Source: Blattabacterium cuenoti (lineage in GTDB: Bacteria > Bacteroidota > Bacteroidia > Flavobacteriales > Blattabacteriaceae). From it: 64,000 bases of DNA. The first letter of the stretch is position 1; every line of letters starts with the position of its first letter. Location of the stretch: positions 124,001 through 188,000 of the forward strand of contig NZ_CP059202.1 of NCBI RefSeq assembly GCF_014251815.1, written 5' to 3'. The position numbers and the translations under genes were made by a program. The notes under the pieces were generated by a model. The model made no database searches, was not told the origin of the DNA, and worked only from the letters and a program-made list of their open reading frames with translations. Positions 16,377 to 25,994 of the stretch are shown piece by piece.

Positions 16377-18824
16377 ATGCAAGTTTTAAAATTTGGTGGA
16401 AGTTCTGTCGCTCATTCTGATGCTATAAAACGTATTTGTTCTTTATTAGAAAAAAAACCAAAAGGAAGATATGCTGTTGTTGTATCTGCATTAGGAAATA
16501 TTACAGATCAATTAATACAATGTGGGCAATTAGCTTCTGAAAGAAAAAATATTTATAAAAATATATTAGAAGAAATAGAAATTCGACATCTTAATATTAT
16601 AAGAGAATTGTTTCCCATTACTTATCAAAGTCATTTAATCAGTTGGATTAAAAAAAATATGAATGATTTAGAAAATTTATGTGATGGAATTTTTCAAGTA
16701 GAAGAACTTTCAAAACGATCTTTAGATAAAATCATGAGTTTTGGAGAACTAAGTTCATCTTTTCTCATAGCAGAAAAATTGAAACAATCTGGTTTAGATG
16801 CTACTTGTAAAGATAGTAGAGATTTAATTATTACAGATTCTCAATTTGGATGCGCTCAAGTGGATTTTATTACAAGCAATCACCATATTATTCAGTTTTT
16901 TCGTGAGAAAACATCAGAATATATCGTATTACCAGGATTTATAGGTTCTACGTTAGAAAATGAAACCACTACTCTTGGAAGAGGTGGGTCTGATTATACT
17001 GCGTCTATTTTAGCTGCTGCTATATCTGCTAGTTTACTTGAAATTTGGACAGATGTGAGTGGAATGATGACAGCAAATCCAAAAATTGTGAATCAAGCTT
17101 TTCCTATAAAAGAAATTTCTTATGAGGAAGCAATGGAATTATCGCATTTTGGAGCAAAAGTAATTTATCCTCCTACAATTCAACCTGCTATGAAGAAACA
17201 TATTCCTATACAGATTAAAAACACCTTCTCTCCTTTAGATACGGGGACTTTAATTTATATGAACAAGAACACAAATATTAGTCAACCTGTTACGGGTATA
17301 TCTGGAATTCAGAATATGGCATTACTTACATTAGAAGGAAGTGGAATGATAGGAATTCCTGGATATTCTAAACGTTTATTCGAAGCACTATCACGTGAAA
17401 AAATAAATGTTATATTTATAACTCAAAGTTCTTCAGAACATTCAATTACTACAGGGATTCATGAAACGGATGTTATTAAAGCAAAAGCTGTAATAGATAG
17501 TGAATTTGCTCAAGAAATCCATCAAAGACGTATTGATCCATTAAGAATTGAAAAAGATCTTTGTATTATTGCTGTAGTGGGAGATAATATGAAAAATCTT
17601 CATGGAACTAGTGGAAAAATGTTTTCAGCTTTAGGAAGAAATAGTATTAATGTTAGAGCCATCGCACAAGGTTCTACTGAAAAAAATATATCAGCCGTTA
17701 TTAGAAAAACGGATTTTAAAAAAGCATTAAATACTTTACATGAAGCTTTTTTTGAAAGTCCCCCGAAACAAATTAACCTTTTCATTTGTGGAGTAGGAAA
17801 AGTAGGAAGTAAATTGCTCGAACAGATTGATCAACAACAGAATTATTTATTAGAAGAATTAAAACTTCAAGTTAGGGTTATTGGATTAGCTAATAGCAGA
17901 AAAATGTATTTCAATGACCATGGAATTAATTTAAGCAATTGGGAAAAAGACTTGAAACAAAAAGGAATTGACATGAACATATATTCCTTTATGGAAGAAG
18001 TATGGAAATTTAATCTAAGAAATAGTTTATTTGTAGATAATACAGCTAGTGAAGAAATGGCTATGACTTACGATAAATTTTTAAAAAATGGGATTGGTGT
18101 TATTACTTGTAATAAAATAGCTTGTTCTTCAGATTATGATCATTACAAAAGATTAAAAACACTATCCAGACATTTTAAAGCTCCATTTTTGTTCGAAACC
18201 AATGTAGGAGCTAGTCTTCCAGTCATTAGTACATTAAACGATCTAATCAATAGTGGAGATAAAATCAATAAAATAGAAGCTGTATTATCAGGAAGTTTGA
18301 ATTTTATATTTAATCATTTTGTAGGAGAAAAATCTTTTTTAGAAGTAGTAAAAGAAGCTCAATTAAAAGGATATACAGAGCCTGATCCTAGAATTGATTT
18401 AAGTGGATTAGATGTCATGCGAAAGATACTAATTTTAGCAAGAGAATGTGGTTCTCCATTAGAACTAAGTGACATTCATAAAAAATCTTTTCTACCAGAA
18501 ACTTGTTTAAATTCAACATCTATAGATCATTTTTATCAAGAATTATATAGATTCAAAAATTATTTTTTTAATATTAGAAATGAAGCGGAAAAAGAAAAGA
18601 AGCGTTTACGTTTTATTGCACGTTATGAAAATGGAATTGCCTTTGTGGGATTAGAATCCGTGAAACAAACTCACCCGTTTTTTCAACTAGAAGGAAAAGA
18701 TAATATGGTTTTATATAACACATATCGTTATGCGGAACAACCTCTTATCATAAAAGGAGCAGGAGCAGGTGCAGAAGTTACTGCATCTGGAGTTTTTTCA
18801 GATATTATTAAAGCTACTAAATAA
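16377..18824 (+). CDS. thrA: Bifunctional aspartokinase / homoserine dehydrogenase
   Basis: It performs the first and third steps of the threonine/methionine branch from aspartate; the first step is shared with lysine. The 815-residue frame has an N-terminal kinase (MQVLKFGGSSVAHSDAIKRI, with TLGRGGSDYTASILAAA around residue 200). Two ACT-type regulatory segments follow (near GIPGYSKRLFEALSREKINV and near GTSGKMFSALGRNSINVRAI). The homoserine dehydrogenase domain starts near residue 465 (LFICGVGKVGSKLLEQI) and has the catalytic segment YTEPDPRIDLSGLDV. Length matches the usual 810-820, and feedback-binding segments appear intact. It is first in thrA-thrB-thrC, with 5 bp to thrB. Confidence 0.98.
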   Translation: MQVLKFGGSSVAHSDAIKRICSLLEKKPKGRYAVVVSALGNITDQLIQCGQLASERKNIYKNILEEIEIRHLNIIRELFPITYQSHLISWIKKNMNDLENLCDGIFQVEELSKRSLDKIMSFGELSSSFLIAEKLKQSGLDATCKDSRDLIITDSQFGCAQVDFITSNHHIIQFFREKTSEYIVLPGFIGSTLENETTTLGRGGSDYTASILAAAISASLLEIWTDVSGMMTANPKIVNQAFPIKEISYEEAMELSHFGAKVIYPPTIQPAMKKHIPIQIKNTFSPLDTGTLIYMNKNTNISQPVTGISGIQNMALLTLEGSGMIGIPGYSKRLFEALSREKINVIFITQSSSEHSITTGIHETDVIKAKAVIDSEFAQEIHQRRIDPLRIEKDLCIIAVVGDNMKNLHGTSGKMFSALGRNSINVRAIAQGSTEKNISAVIRKTDFKKALNTLHEAFFESPPKQINLFICGVGKVGSKLLEQIDQQQNYLLEELKLQVRVIGLANSRKMYFNDHGINLSNWEKDLKQKGIDMNIYSFMEEVWKFNLRNSLFVDNTASEEMAMTYDKFLKNGIGVITCNKIACSSDYDHYKRLKTLSRHFKAPFLFETNVGASLPVISTLNDLINSGDKINKIEAVLSGSLNFIFNHFVGEKSFLEVVKEAQLKGYTEPDPRIDLSGLDVMRKILILARECGSPLELSDIHKKSFLPETCLNSTSIDHFYQELYRFKNYFFNIRNEAEKEKKRLRFIARYENGIAFVGLESVKQTHPFFQLEGKDNMVLYNTYRYAEQPLIIKGAGAGAEVTASGVFSDIIKATK

Positions 18825-18829
18825 AAGTT

Positions 18830-19780
18830 ATGAAAGGAATCAAAATATTTTCTCCAGCCACTGTAGCTAATTTGGCTTGTGGGTTTGATGTTATTGGATT
18901 AGCCTTAGATTTTCCAAAAGATGAAATTTTTTTATATAAATCTAATAATCCAGGAATACGTATTAAGAGAATATATGGATCATCACTGCCTAATGATCCA
19001 AAAAAAAACGTGGCTTTTGTAGCTTTAGAATTTTTTTTAAAAAAATATAAACAAACACAAAGATTTGATAATGAAGAAAAAATAGGATTTGAAGTAGAAT
19101 TAATTAAAAATATTCATCCTGGAAGTGGAATAGGATCTAGTGCAGCGAGTGCGGCTGGTGTTGTTTATGGAGCTAACATTTTATTAGGAAATCCTTTTAG
19201 CACTATACAATTAATTCGTTTTGCAATGGAAGGAGAACGTGTAGCAAGTGGAACTGCTCATGCTGATAATGTCGCTCCTGCTATCATGGGTGGCATGACA
19301 TTGATTAGAAGTTATAAACCGTTGGATATTACAAAATTACATACTCCTAGCGAATTATGGATCAGTATTATACATCCACAAATCGAAGTGAAAACATCAG
19401 ATGCTAGAGAAATTTTAAAACAAAAAATATTAATGACAGATGCTATTAAACAATGGGGAAATGTAGGGGCATTAGTAGCTGGTTTGTATCAAGAAGATTA
19501 CAGATTAATAAGTAGATCATTGGAAGATGTTATTGTAGAACCTATACGAGCTATACTAATACCAGCTTTTTATGAATTAAAAATAAGATGTAAAGAAATA
19601 GGAGCCTTGGGAGGGGGAATTTCTGGTTCAGGGCCATCTGTTTTTATGCTTAGTAAAGGAAATCATACAGCCCAAAAAGTTACTGAGATCATGAATAGAG
19701 TATATTCTCCGTTAAAAGTGGATTATAAAACTTATACTTCTCCTGTCAATCAACAAGGGGTAAAGTGGAATCATATATAA
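18830..19780 (+). CDS. thrB: Homoserine kinase
   Basis: It phosphorylates homoserine with ATP. It belongs to the GHMP kinase family and has 316 residues. It starts MKGIKIFSPATVANLACGFD, with the GHMP glycine-rich ATP loop HPGSGIGSSAASAAG around residue 95 and the C-terminal GHMP motif GALGGGISGSGPSVF near residue 265. Length is normal. It sits in the middle of the thr operon, 5 bp after thrA and 20 bp before thrC. Confidence 0.97.
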   Translation: MKGIKIFSPATVANLACGFDVIGLALDFPKDEIFLYKSNNPGIRIKRIYGSSLPNDPKKNVAFVALEFFLKKYKQTQRFDNEEKIGFEVELIKNIHPGSGIGSSAASAAGVVYGANILLGNPFSTIQLIRFAMEGERVASGTAHADNVAPAIMGGMTLIRSYKPLDITKLHTPSELWISIIHPQIEVKTSDAREILKQKILMTDAIKQWGNVGALVAGLYQEDYRLISRSLEDVIVEPIRAILIPAFYELKIRCKEIGALGGGISGSGPSVFMLSKGNHTAQKVTEIMNRVYSPLKVDYKTYTSPVNQQGVKWNHI

Positions 19781-19800
19781 AAATTATAAAATAAGTATGT

Positions 19801-21117
19801 ATGTTATATTACAGTTTAAAAAATTATAAAAAAGATCTAGTTTCCTTCGAAGACGCTGTTTTAAGAGGATTATCGCCTGATGGTGGTTTATATATGCCTC
19901 AATGTATTCCTAAATTAAAGACTCAATTTATTCATAAACTTCCAATTTATGATATTCATACAATTGCAATGGATGTTATTAAACCTTATATTGGAAAATA
20001 CATATCTAATAATATCGAAAGTATTATTCATAATACTTTAAATTTTTCTTTTCCATTGAAAAAAATACATGATAACATTCACGTATTAGAACTTTTTCAT
20101 GGTCCTACTTTAGCTTTTAAAGATGTAGGGGCTCAGTTTATGGCTGGATGCTTAAGTTTTCTTTCTGAAAAAGAAGGAAAAAATATTACAGTATTAGTAG
20201 CAACTTCAGGGGATACCGGAGGAGCTGTAGCTAAAGGGTTTCATAAAAAATATGGAATAGAAGTTCTCATTTTATATCCATATAATGGGGTTAGTTCTTT
20301 ACAAAAGAAACAAATCACTTCATTAGGTGATAACATATTAGCTTTGGAAATACATGGAAGTTTTGATGATTGTCAAAATATGGTCAAAAAAGCTTTCTTA
20401 GACAAGGAAGTGAATAAAAAATATACATTAACTTCTGCAAATTCTATTAATATAGGGAGATGGCTCCCTCAAATGTTTTATTATTTTTTAGCTTATAGAC
20501 AAATAATCGTAAAAAATCCGATAGAATTAATTTTTTCAGTTCCTAGTGGGAATTTTGGAAATATTTGCGCAGGAATGATGGCTGAAAAAATGGGATTACC
20601 TATAAAATTTTTTATTGCATCTACAAATATTAATGATACTATCCCCCGATTTTTAAAATCTGAAAAATACCATCCTCTTCCGGTAAAAAAAACTATATCG
20701 AATGCTATGGATATAGCTGATCCCAGTAATTTTTCTAGAATATGGCATTTATATAAAAAAAATATCTTTCAATTAAGAAAAAAATTATCTTCCTATAAAT
20801 TCACGGATGAAGAAGCTTTGACAGCTATAGAAATGATATGGAAAAAATATAAATATATACTAGATCCACATGGATCTATTGGTTATTTAGGCCTTAGACA
20901 GTATTTACAAGAAATGAATAATACTTCAGAACCATCTATTTTCTTAGAAACAGCTCATCCTATTAAATTTTTAGATCATATGCCCTTTTTTTTACGAAAA
21001 AAAATAGTTTCAACCCCAGAACTAGAAATTTTTTTGAATAAAAAAAACATAAGTCAAAAAATATCTTTATCCAATGATTTTAATGTTTTCAAAAGTTGGT
21101 TATTAGAAAGAAAATAA
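19801..21117 (+). CDS. thrC: Threonine synthase
   Basis: This PLP enzyme converts phosphohomoserine to threonine. The 438-residue frame carries the PLP-lysine segment HGPTLAFKDVGAQFM (near residue 105), then VLVATSGDTGGAVAKGF for phosphate binding and SANSINIGRWLPQ. The N-terminus (MLYYSLKNYKKDLVSFEDAV) and length fit the E. coli-type short threonine synthase. It is last in the thr operon and ends 8 bp before convergent thyA. Confidence 0.97.
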   Translation: MLYYSLKNYKKDLVSFEDAVLRGLSPDGGLYMPQCIPKLKTQFIHKLPIYDIHTIAMDVIKPYIGKYISNNIESIIHNTLNFSFPLKKIHDNIHVLELFHGPTLAFKDVGAQFMAGCLSFLSEKEGKNITVLVATSGDTGGAVAKGFHKKYGIEVLILYPYNGVSSLQKKQITSLGDNILALEIHGSFDDCQNMVKKAFLDKEVNKKYTLTSANSINIGRWLPQMFYYFLAYRQIIVKNPIELIFSVPSGNFGNICAGMMAEKMGLPIKFFIASTNINDTIPRFLKSEKYHPLPVKKTISNAMDIADPSNFSRIWHLYKKNIFQLRKKLSSYKFTDEEALTAIEMIWKKYKYILDPHGSIGYLGLRQYLQEMNNTSEPSIFLETAHPIKFLDHMPFFLRKKIVSTPELEIFLNKKNISQKISLSNDFNVFKSWLLERK

Positions 21118-21125
21118 ATGAATTT

Positions 21126-21920
21126 TTAAATGGCGACATCTCCCTTAATATGAGGAAAAGGATTGTAATTTTTTAACTCAAAATCTTCAAAACGAAATTG
21201 AAAAATATCCTTCACAGAAGAATTGAGTCTGATTGTAGGAAGCGGTTTTGGAGTTCTTTTCATTTGGAGTTTCACTTGCTCAATATGATTATTATAAATA
21301 TGAGCGTCTCCTATGGTATGAATTAGTTCTTTTCCTTTTAAGTTGAGAGTATGAGCGAACATGGTTAGTAACAAAGCATAAGAAGCGATATTGAATGGTA
21401 GTCCAATAAAAATATCTGCACTTCTTTGATATAAAAGTAATGATAATTTTTTTTTATATACATAAAATTGAAATAATAAATGACAAGGAGGTAATGCCAT
21501 ATCTTGAATCATTCCCACATTCCAAGAAGAAACAATTAAACGTCTAGAATCGGGATTGAGTTTTATTTCTTTTATAATGTTAACTATTTGATCAACAAAA
21601 TCCCCATCGGAAGTGGGCCATTTTCTCCATTGGAATCCATATATTGGTCCTAATTCTCCATTACTATCAGACCAATTTTTCCAAATATTAACTTTATTAT
21701 TTGTTAAAAATTTAATGTTTGTTTCTCCTTTTAAAAACCACAATAATTCGTAAATAATAGATCGTATATTTAATTTTTTAGTAGTTAAAAGAGGGAAACC
21801 TTTTTCTAAATCAAATTTCATTTGATACCCAAATAGGCTTATTGTTCCTACGCCAGTTCTATCCTTCTTTTTTACGCCCTTTTTTAATACGTTTTTTAAT
21901 AAATTTAAATATTGTTTCAT
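21126..21920 (-). CDS. thyA: Thymidylate synthase
   Basis: It methylates dUMP to dTMP with methylene-tetrahydrofolate. The frame of about 264 residues starts [15 protein letters not shown] (an in-frame ATG two codons earlier, 21926, is possible). It carries [14 protein letters not shown], the nucleophile Cys in [13 protein letters not shown], the Arg-rich phosphate site [16 protein letters not shown] and the ending [11 protein letters not shown]. Length is normal for the short form. Its substrate could come from the dCMP deaminase at 13.2 kb if that gene is functional. Confidence 0.97.
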   Translation of the reverse strand: MKQYLNLLKNVLKKGVKKKDRTGVGTISLFGYQMKFDLEKGFPLLTTKKLNIRSIIYELLWFLKGETNIKFLTNNKVNIWKNWSDSNGELGPIYGFQWRKWPTSDGDFVDQIVNIIKEIKLNPDSRRLIVSSWNVGMIQDMALPPCHLLFQFYVYKKKLSLLLYQRSADIFIGLPFNIASYALLLTMFAHTLNLKGKELIHTIGDAHIYNNHIEQVKLQMKRTPKPLPTIRLNSSVKDIFQFRFEDFELKNYNPFPHIKGDVAI

Positions 21921-21958
21921 AATCATACTAATTATATAATTTCTTTTTTAATTTAGAG

Positions 21959-21966
21959 TATTTTTG
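21959..21966 (+). promoter_or_regulatory. Candidate -7 element upstream of prs
   Basis: TATTTTTG matches the TAnnTTTG consensus and ends 16 bp before the prs ATG. No TTTG is found at the -33 spacing, so confidence is limited. Confidence 0.3.
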
Positions 21967-21982
21967 CATAAAAAATATAACT

Positions 21983-22921
21983 ATGAATCAAAAGGTTCTC
22001 TTCTTTTCTACAAGAAGCGGTTTAAAATTATCCCAAGATATAGCTTTTTATTTTGGGGGTTTTCTTGGTAAAGTACAATTTTTAGAATTTAGTGATGGAG
22101 AATATATTCCTTGTTTCGAAGAATCTGTTCGTGGATCTCAAGTATTTTTGATAGGTTCAACTTTTCCTCCAGTAGATAATTTAATGGAATTATTATTAAT
22201 GTGCGATGCTGCTCGTAGAGCTTCAGCTTATAATATTACACTTGTGATCCCGTATTTTGGATGGGCCAGACAAGATCATAAAGATCAACCTAGAACTCCT
22301 ATTGCAGCAAAACTTATGGCCAATTTAATTGTAGCTTCAGGAGCAACTCGAGTTATGACTATGGATTTACATGCAGATCAAATTCAAGGATTTTTTGATA
22401 TACCTGTAGATCATTTATATGCATCTAGAATATTTATTGATTACATTAAAAAATTAAACATAGATCAATTAACCATAGCCTCTCCAGATATGGGTGGGGC
22501 TAAAAGAGCTAGGAGTTATGCAGGTTATTTGGTGACAGATGTTGTCGTCTGTTATAAAGAGAGAAAAAAAGCAAATGAAATAGAATTTATGAATCTTATA
22601 GGAGATGTAAGAAAAAAAAATATTATACTCATAGATGATATGGTAGATACGGGTGGGACTTTAACAGAAGCAGCTAATTTAATAAAGAAACAAGGAGCTA
22701 AAAGTGTACGTGCTATAGCAACTCATCCTGTATTATCAGGTAATTCATATGAAAAAATACACCAATCTGCGATTGAAGAATTAGTTGTGACTGACACGAT
22801 TCCTATAAATAAAAATAAAATTAATGATAAAATTAAAGTTTTATCTTGCGCTCCACTTTTTGCAGAAGTGATGCAATTAGTCCATAAAGACAAATCCATT
22901 AGTAATAAATTTATAATATGA
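21983..22921 (+). CDS. prs: Ribose-phosphate pyrophosphokinase
   Basis: It makes PRPP, needed by the purine cluster and by the UMP synthase in this same window. The 312-residue frame has the ATP-binding region IPYFGWARQDHKDQPRTPI, the MDLHADQIQGFFDIPVDHL segment and the PRPP signature ILIDDMVDTGGTLTEA (near residue 215). Length is normal. Its last 4 bp overlap the start of rplY, indicating translational coupling; prs-rplY is a common pair in Bacteroidota. Confidence 0.97.
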   Translation: MNQKVLFFSTRSGLKLSQDIAFYFGGFLGKVQFLEFSDGEYIPCFEESVRGSQVFLIGSTFPPVDNLMELLLMCDAARRASAYNITLVIPYFGWARQDHKDQPRTPIAAKLMANLIVASGATRVMTMDLHADQIQGFFDIPVDHLYASRIFIDYIKKLNIDQLTIASPDMGGAKRARSYAGYLVTDVVVCYKERKKANEIEFMNLIGDVRKKNIILIDDMVDTGGTLTEAANLIKKQGAKSVRAIATHPVLSGNSYEKIHQSAIEELVVTDTIPINKNKINDKIKVLSCAPLFAEVMQLVHKDKSISNKFII

Positions 22922-23532
22922 AATATATAAATATATACGGTTATAAAAGAGATTTTGGGAAAAAAGCAGTTCGTAATATTCGACTTTCCGGAAACATACC
23001 ATGTATTTTATACGGAAAAAATATAAATATTCCGTTTTATTCTTCACTAGAAAGTTTGAGAAAAATAATCTACACTGTAGAAATATATAATGTTGTTCTG
23101 AAAATAGAAGGACACGATAAAAGTATCAATGCTATTCGAAAGGAAATTCAATTCGATCCTGTTAAGGAAAAAATATTACATGTAGATTTTTATAAAATTG
23201 ATAAATCAAAATCTATAACATTGGAAATTCCTGTAAAATCTTTTGGAAGACCTATTGGAGTAACAAAAGGAGGAGAATATTATTCTACTGTTAGAAAATT
23301 AAAGGTGAAAACAAGTATAGATAATATGCCAGAATATATTCAATTTAACATTGATTCTTTAGATATTGGAGACAAAATAACAGTTGGAGATTTATATAAT
23401 AACCAATATACTATATTACATCCTTCTCATACATTGATAGCAAATGTAAAAAACACTCGTACAATTATAAAAGGGGCTCCAGAAGAAGATAATAAAGAAA
23501 AAGAAAAAGATGATAAAACAAAAATAAAATAA
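22918..23532 (+). CDS. rplY: 50S ribosomal protein L25 (CTC form)
   Basis: It binds 5S rRNA. The 204-residue frame is the long CTC form: an N-terminal L25 domain (GKKAVRNIRLSGNIPCILYG, then FDPVKEKILHVDFYKID near residue 85), a C-terminal TL5-like beta domain (about residues 100-180), and an acidic, Lys-rich tail. It overlaps prs by 4 bp and is followed after 3 bp by tadA. Confidence 0.94.
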   Translation: MKYINIYGYKRDFGKKAVRNIRLSGNIPCILYGKNINIPFYSSLESLRKIIYTVEIYNVVLKIEGHDKSINAIRKEIQFDPVKEKILHVDFYKIDKSKSITLEIPVKSFGRPIGVTKGGEYYSTVRKLKVKTSIDNMPEYIQFNIDSLDIGDKITVGDLYNNQYTILHPSHTLIANVKNTRTIIKGAPEEDNKEKEKDDKTKIK

Positions 23533-23535
23533 ACA

Positions 23536-23994
23536 ATGTCTTTAGATTTTTATTTTATGAAAATAGCCTTCAAAGAAGCTTTGATTGCTTTTCATAAAAA
23601 TGAGATCCCTGTAGGCGCTGCAATTACATATAAAAATATGGTTATAGCAACAGCTCATAATTTAACTGAAACTTTATGTAATATTACTGCACATGCGGAA
23701 ATGTTAGTAATAAACTTGGCATCTGATTATTTTAAAAAAAAATATATCAAAAAATGTACTTTGTATGTAACCTTAGAGCCATGTGTTATGTGTGCTGGAG
23801 CTTTGTTTTGGTCTCAAATAGGAAGAGTTGTTTGTGGCACTCCCAATCCCTCAAAAAGAGGGTTCTTATGTTCGGGGGCTAAATTACATCCTAAAACAGA
23901 ATTTGTATCTGGAATTATGAAAAACCAATGTAAATCTATTATACAAGAATTCTTTTACAAAAAAAGAATTCGTAAATGTAAATATGAATTTTAA
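23536..23994 (+). CDS. tadA: tRNA-specific adenosine deaminase
   Basis: It deaminates A34 to inosine in tRNA-Arg(ACG). The 152-residue frame carries the deaminase zinc motifs HAEMLVI (about residue 54) and EPCVMCAGAL (about 83), and the family segment GRVVCGTPNPSKRGF. The N-terminus MKIAFKEALIAFHKNEIPVGA is typical; the first Met at 23536 is nine residues upstream of that. It follows rplY by 3 bp and converges with the DedA gene. Confidence 0.93.
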   Translation: MSLDFYFMKIAFKEALIAFHKNEIPVGAAITYKNMVIATAHNLTETLCNITAHAEMLVINLASDYFKKKYIKKCTLYVTLEPCVMCAGALFWSQIGRVVCGTPNPSKRGFLCSGAKLHPKTEFVSGIMKNQCKSIIQEFFYKKRIRKCKYEF

Positions 23995-23998
23995 AAAT

Positions 23999-24652
23999 TC
24001 ATATAAATATTTTTTTCTTCTTATTTATTCTTAGTTTCACTAAAACTGGTAAAGTTGTAATCAATACAATTAATAGAATAATCCATTCAAGATGATTTTT
24101 TAATTCTGGAAAACTTTTATCTAAATAATGTCCAGCTGACATGATAGAAAAAGTCCAAGCAAGCGCTCCAATAATATTATATATCATAAATTTTTTAAAT
24201 TCTACACGAATTGCTCCTGCAACAATAGGAGCAAAAGTACGAAACATAGGTAAAAAACGACTTATAATAAGGGCGGTTGTTTTATATTTATTATAAAACA
24301 ATTTTGCCAAAATCAAATGTTTCTTTTTAAAAAAAAAGGAGTCCTTCTTTTTATATAATAGTTTTCCAGATTTATATCCTAACCAATATCCTTGCATATT
24401 TCCAAGAACAGCGACACCTGCTACGATTAAAATAATCACAAAAAAAGGAACATTATAAAAATTCTTGCATAAATCTTTACCAAAAATTCCAGCAGTGAAT
24501 AATAAAGAATCTCCAGGTAAGAAAAAACCAATAAAAAATCCCGTTTCTGCAAAAACAATAGCTAAGAGAATAAATAAAGCAGCATTTCCGAAATATAAAA
24601 ATATCCATCTAGGGTTAAACAAATGTTGGAAAACATCCCAAATATCTGACAT
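23999..24652 (-). CDS. DedA family membrane protein (VTT domain)
   Basis: A 217-residue inner-membrane protein with a VTT/SNARE-associated domain. The signature is visible in FAETGFFIGFFLPGDSLLFTAG (read in parts, residues 30-50), in GNMQGYWLGYKSG (near 84) and in SRFLPMFRTFAPIVAGAIR (near 130), followed by two hydrophobic helices. Some DedA proteins take part in lipid-carrier recycling (undecaprenyl phosphate or phospholipid scrambling); the role here is not shown by sequence. It ends 4 bp after convergent tadA. Confidence 0.92.
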   Translation of the reverse strand: MSDIWDVFQHLFNPRWIFLYFGNAALFILLAIVFAETGFFIGFFLPGDSLLFTAGIFGKDLCKNFYNVPFFVIILIVAGVAVLGNMQGYWLGYKSGKLLYKKKDSFFFKKKHLILAKLFYNKYKTTALIISRFLPMFRTFAPIVAGAIRVEFKKFMIYNIIGALAWTFSIMSAGHYLDKSFPELKNHLEWIILLIVLITTLPVLVKLRINKKKKIFI

Positions 24653-24750
24653 TTTACAAATATGATAATGAAAGTCAAAGTTAAATATTTCTATTTTTTA
24701 GAAAAAGATTTATTTTCATATTTATAATAATATTGTTCATTTTTATATTT

Positions 24751-24870
24751 ATGAAATGTTTATTTAAATTTATTAATATTCTAGGATGGATTCCTAACAT
24801 ATTTTTTTTCATAATAGGTTTTACTTTTATCATTTTTTGGTTATACAAAATATTTTATTTCATTGATTAA
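24751..24870 (+). CDS. Possible 39-residue single-span membrane protein
   Basis: An ATG frame between the DedA gene and aroB encodes MKCLFKFINILGWIPN, then a hydrophobic helix (IFFFIIGFTFIIFW) and a short tail LYKIFYFID. The shape (amphipathic start, one helix, aromatic-basic exit) is faintly like the short DUF6341-type proteins of flavobacteria, but I cannot confirm membership. It ends 40 bp before the preferred aroB ATG, which suggests co-transcription and supports the later aroB start. Confidence 0.35.
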   Translation: MKCLFKFINILGWIPNIFFFIIGFTFIIFWLYKIFYFID

Positions 24871-24910
24871 TCAAAAATTGGTAATTTTGTTAGTTACTGA
24901 GGATAAATTC

Positions 24911-25975
24911 ATGAAAATGAAAAAAAAGGAAGAATTCATATATTTTAATGAAGAAGCTTATAATGTACTTCAAAATTATTTACTTCATCAAGTAGATTCC
25001 ATAAAAAATATATTTATTCTAGTAGATGATATTACCAGTATACACTGTCTTCCCATTCTTTTTCGACATATAAGTTTTTTAAAAAAATCTAATCTTATTA
25101 AGATAAAATCAGGAGAAAAAGAAAAAAATATTTATACATGTATTCAAATTTGTAAAGATTTAGAAAAACTTAAGGCAACTAGAAAAAGTTTAATAATAAA
25201 TTTAGGAGGGGGAGTTATAACAGATATTGGGGGTTTTGTTGCGTCTATATTTAAACGAGGTATTCGTTTTGTTAATATTCCTACAACTTTGTTAGGAATG
25301 GTTGATGCGTCTATAGGATATAAAACAGGGGTGAATTTAGGTTCTATAAAAAATGAAATAGGGTCTTTTTATATTCCAAAATTTTTAATCATTGATCCCC
25401 ATTTTTTAAAAACACTTCCAAATAAAGAAATTCTTTCTGGAATGGCAGAAATGTTCAAACATGGATTGATAGCTGATAAAAATTTTTGGAAAGAAATGAA
25501 TCAAATACAAATAGATATCATTCAAAATGAAAACGAATGGATACATCTAATTCAGAAATCTATATTAATTAAACAAAAAATAGTAGATCAAGATCCTAAA
25601 GAAAAAGGATTGAGAAAAATTTTAAATTTCGGACACACTATTGGACATGCTTTAGAGAGTTATTTTATGAGTATAAAAGAAATGTTACACGGGGTTGCTG
25701 TTACTATGGGAATGATTTATGAATCATGGATTTCTTTCAAAATTAATGGTTTATCTTTCTCTGATTATATAGAAATTAGATCTAAACTATCTACATTATA
25801 TCCAATACAAAATCAAATTTCTCAATTAGAAATAGACAAATTATTGCTAATCATGGAACATGATAAAAAAAATGAAAAAAATAAAATTCAATTTTCTTTA
25901 TTAAAGGAGATAGGGAAATGTTCGTATAATTGTCAAGTCCCATCTTCCTTGATTAAGGAGAGTTTTTTAATATAA
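24911..25975 (+). CDS. aroB: 3-dehydroquinate synthase
   Basis: It catalyses step 2 of the shikimate pathway, using NAD and a divalent metal. The core has [21 protein letters not shown] (in parts, near residue 95 of the ATG form), [21 protein letters not shown], a metal ligand region [14 protein letters not shown] and the second metal motif [11 protein letters not shown], with HG in [10 protein letters not shown]. The longest open frame begins at a TTG (24863), but the ATG at 24911 gives a normal length of 354 residues and avoids overlap with the small upstream ORF. It is 19 bp before gyrA. Confidence 0.95.
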   Translation: MKMKKKEEFIYFNEEAYNVLQNYLLHQVDSIKNIFILVDDITSIHCLPILFRHISFLKKSNLIKIKSGEKEKNIYTCIQICKDLEKLKATRKSLIINLGGGVITDIGGFVASIFKRGIRFVNIPTTLLGMVDASIGYKTGVNLGSIKNEIGSFYIPKFLIIDPHFLKTLPNKEILSGMAEMFKHGLIADKNFWKEMNQIQIDIIQNENEWIHLIQKSILIKQKIVDQDPKEKGLRKILNFGHTIGHALESYFMSIKEMLHGVAVTMGMIYESWISFKINGLSFSDYIEIRSKLSTLYPIQNQISQLEIDKLLLIMEHDKKNEKNKIQFSLLKEIGKCSYNCQVPSSLIKESFLI

Positions 25976-25994
25976 AAATAATATTATAAAAAAA

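Noticed and set aside
23947..23973. Inverted repeat around GAATTCTTTT in the end of tadA
   Set aside because: 10-bp AT-rich arms without a following T run on the relevant strand; weak as a terminator.
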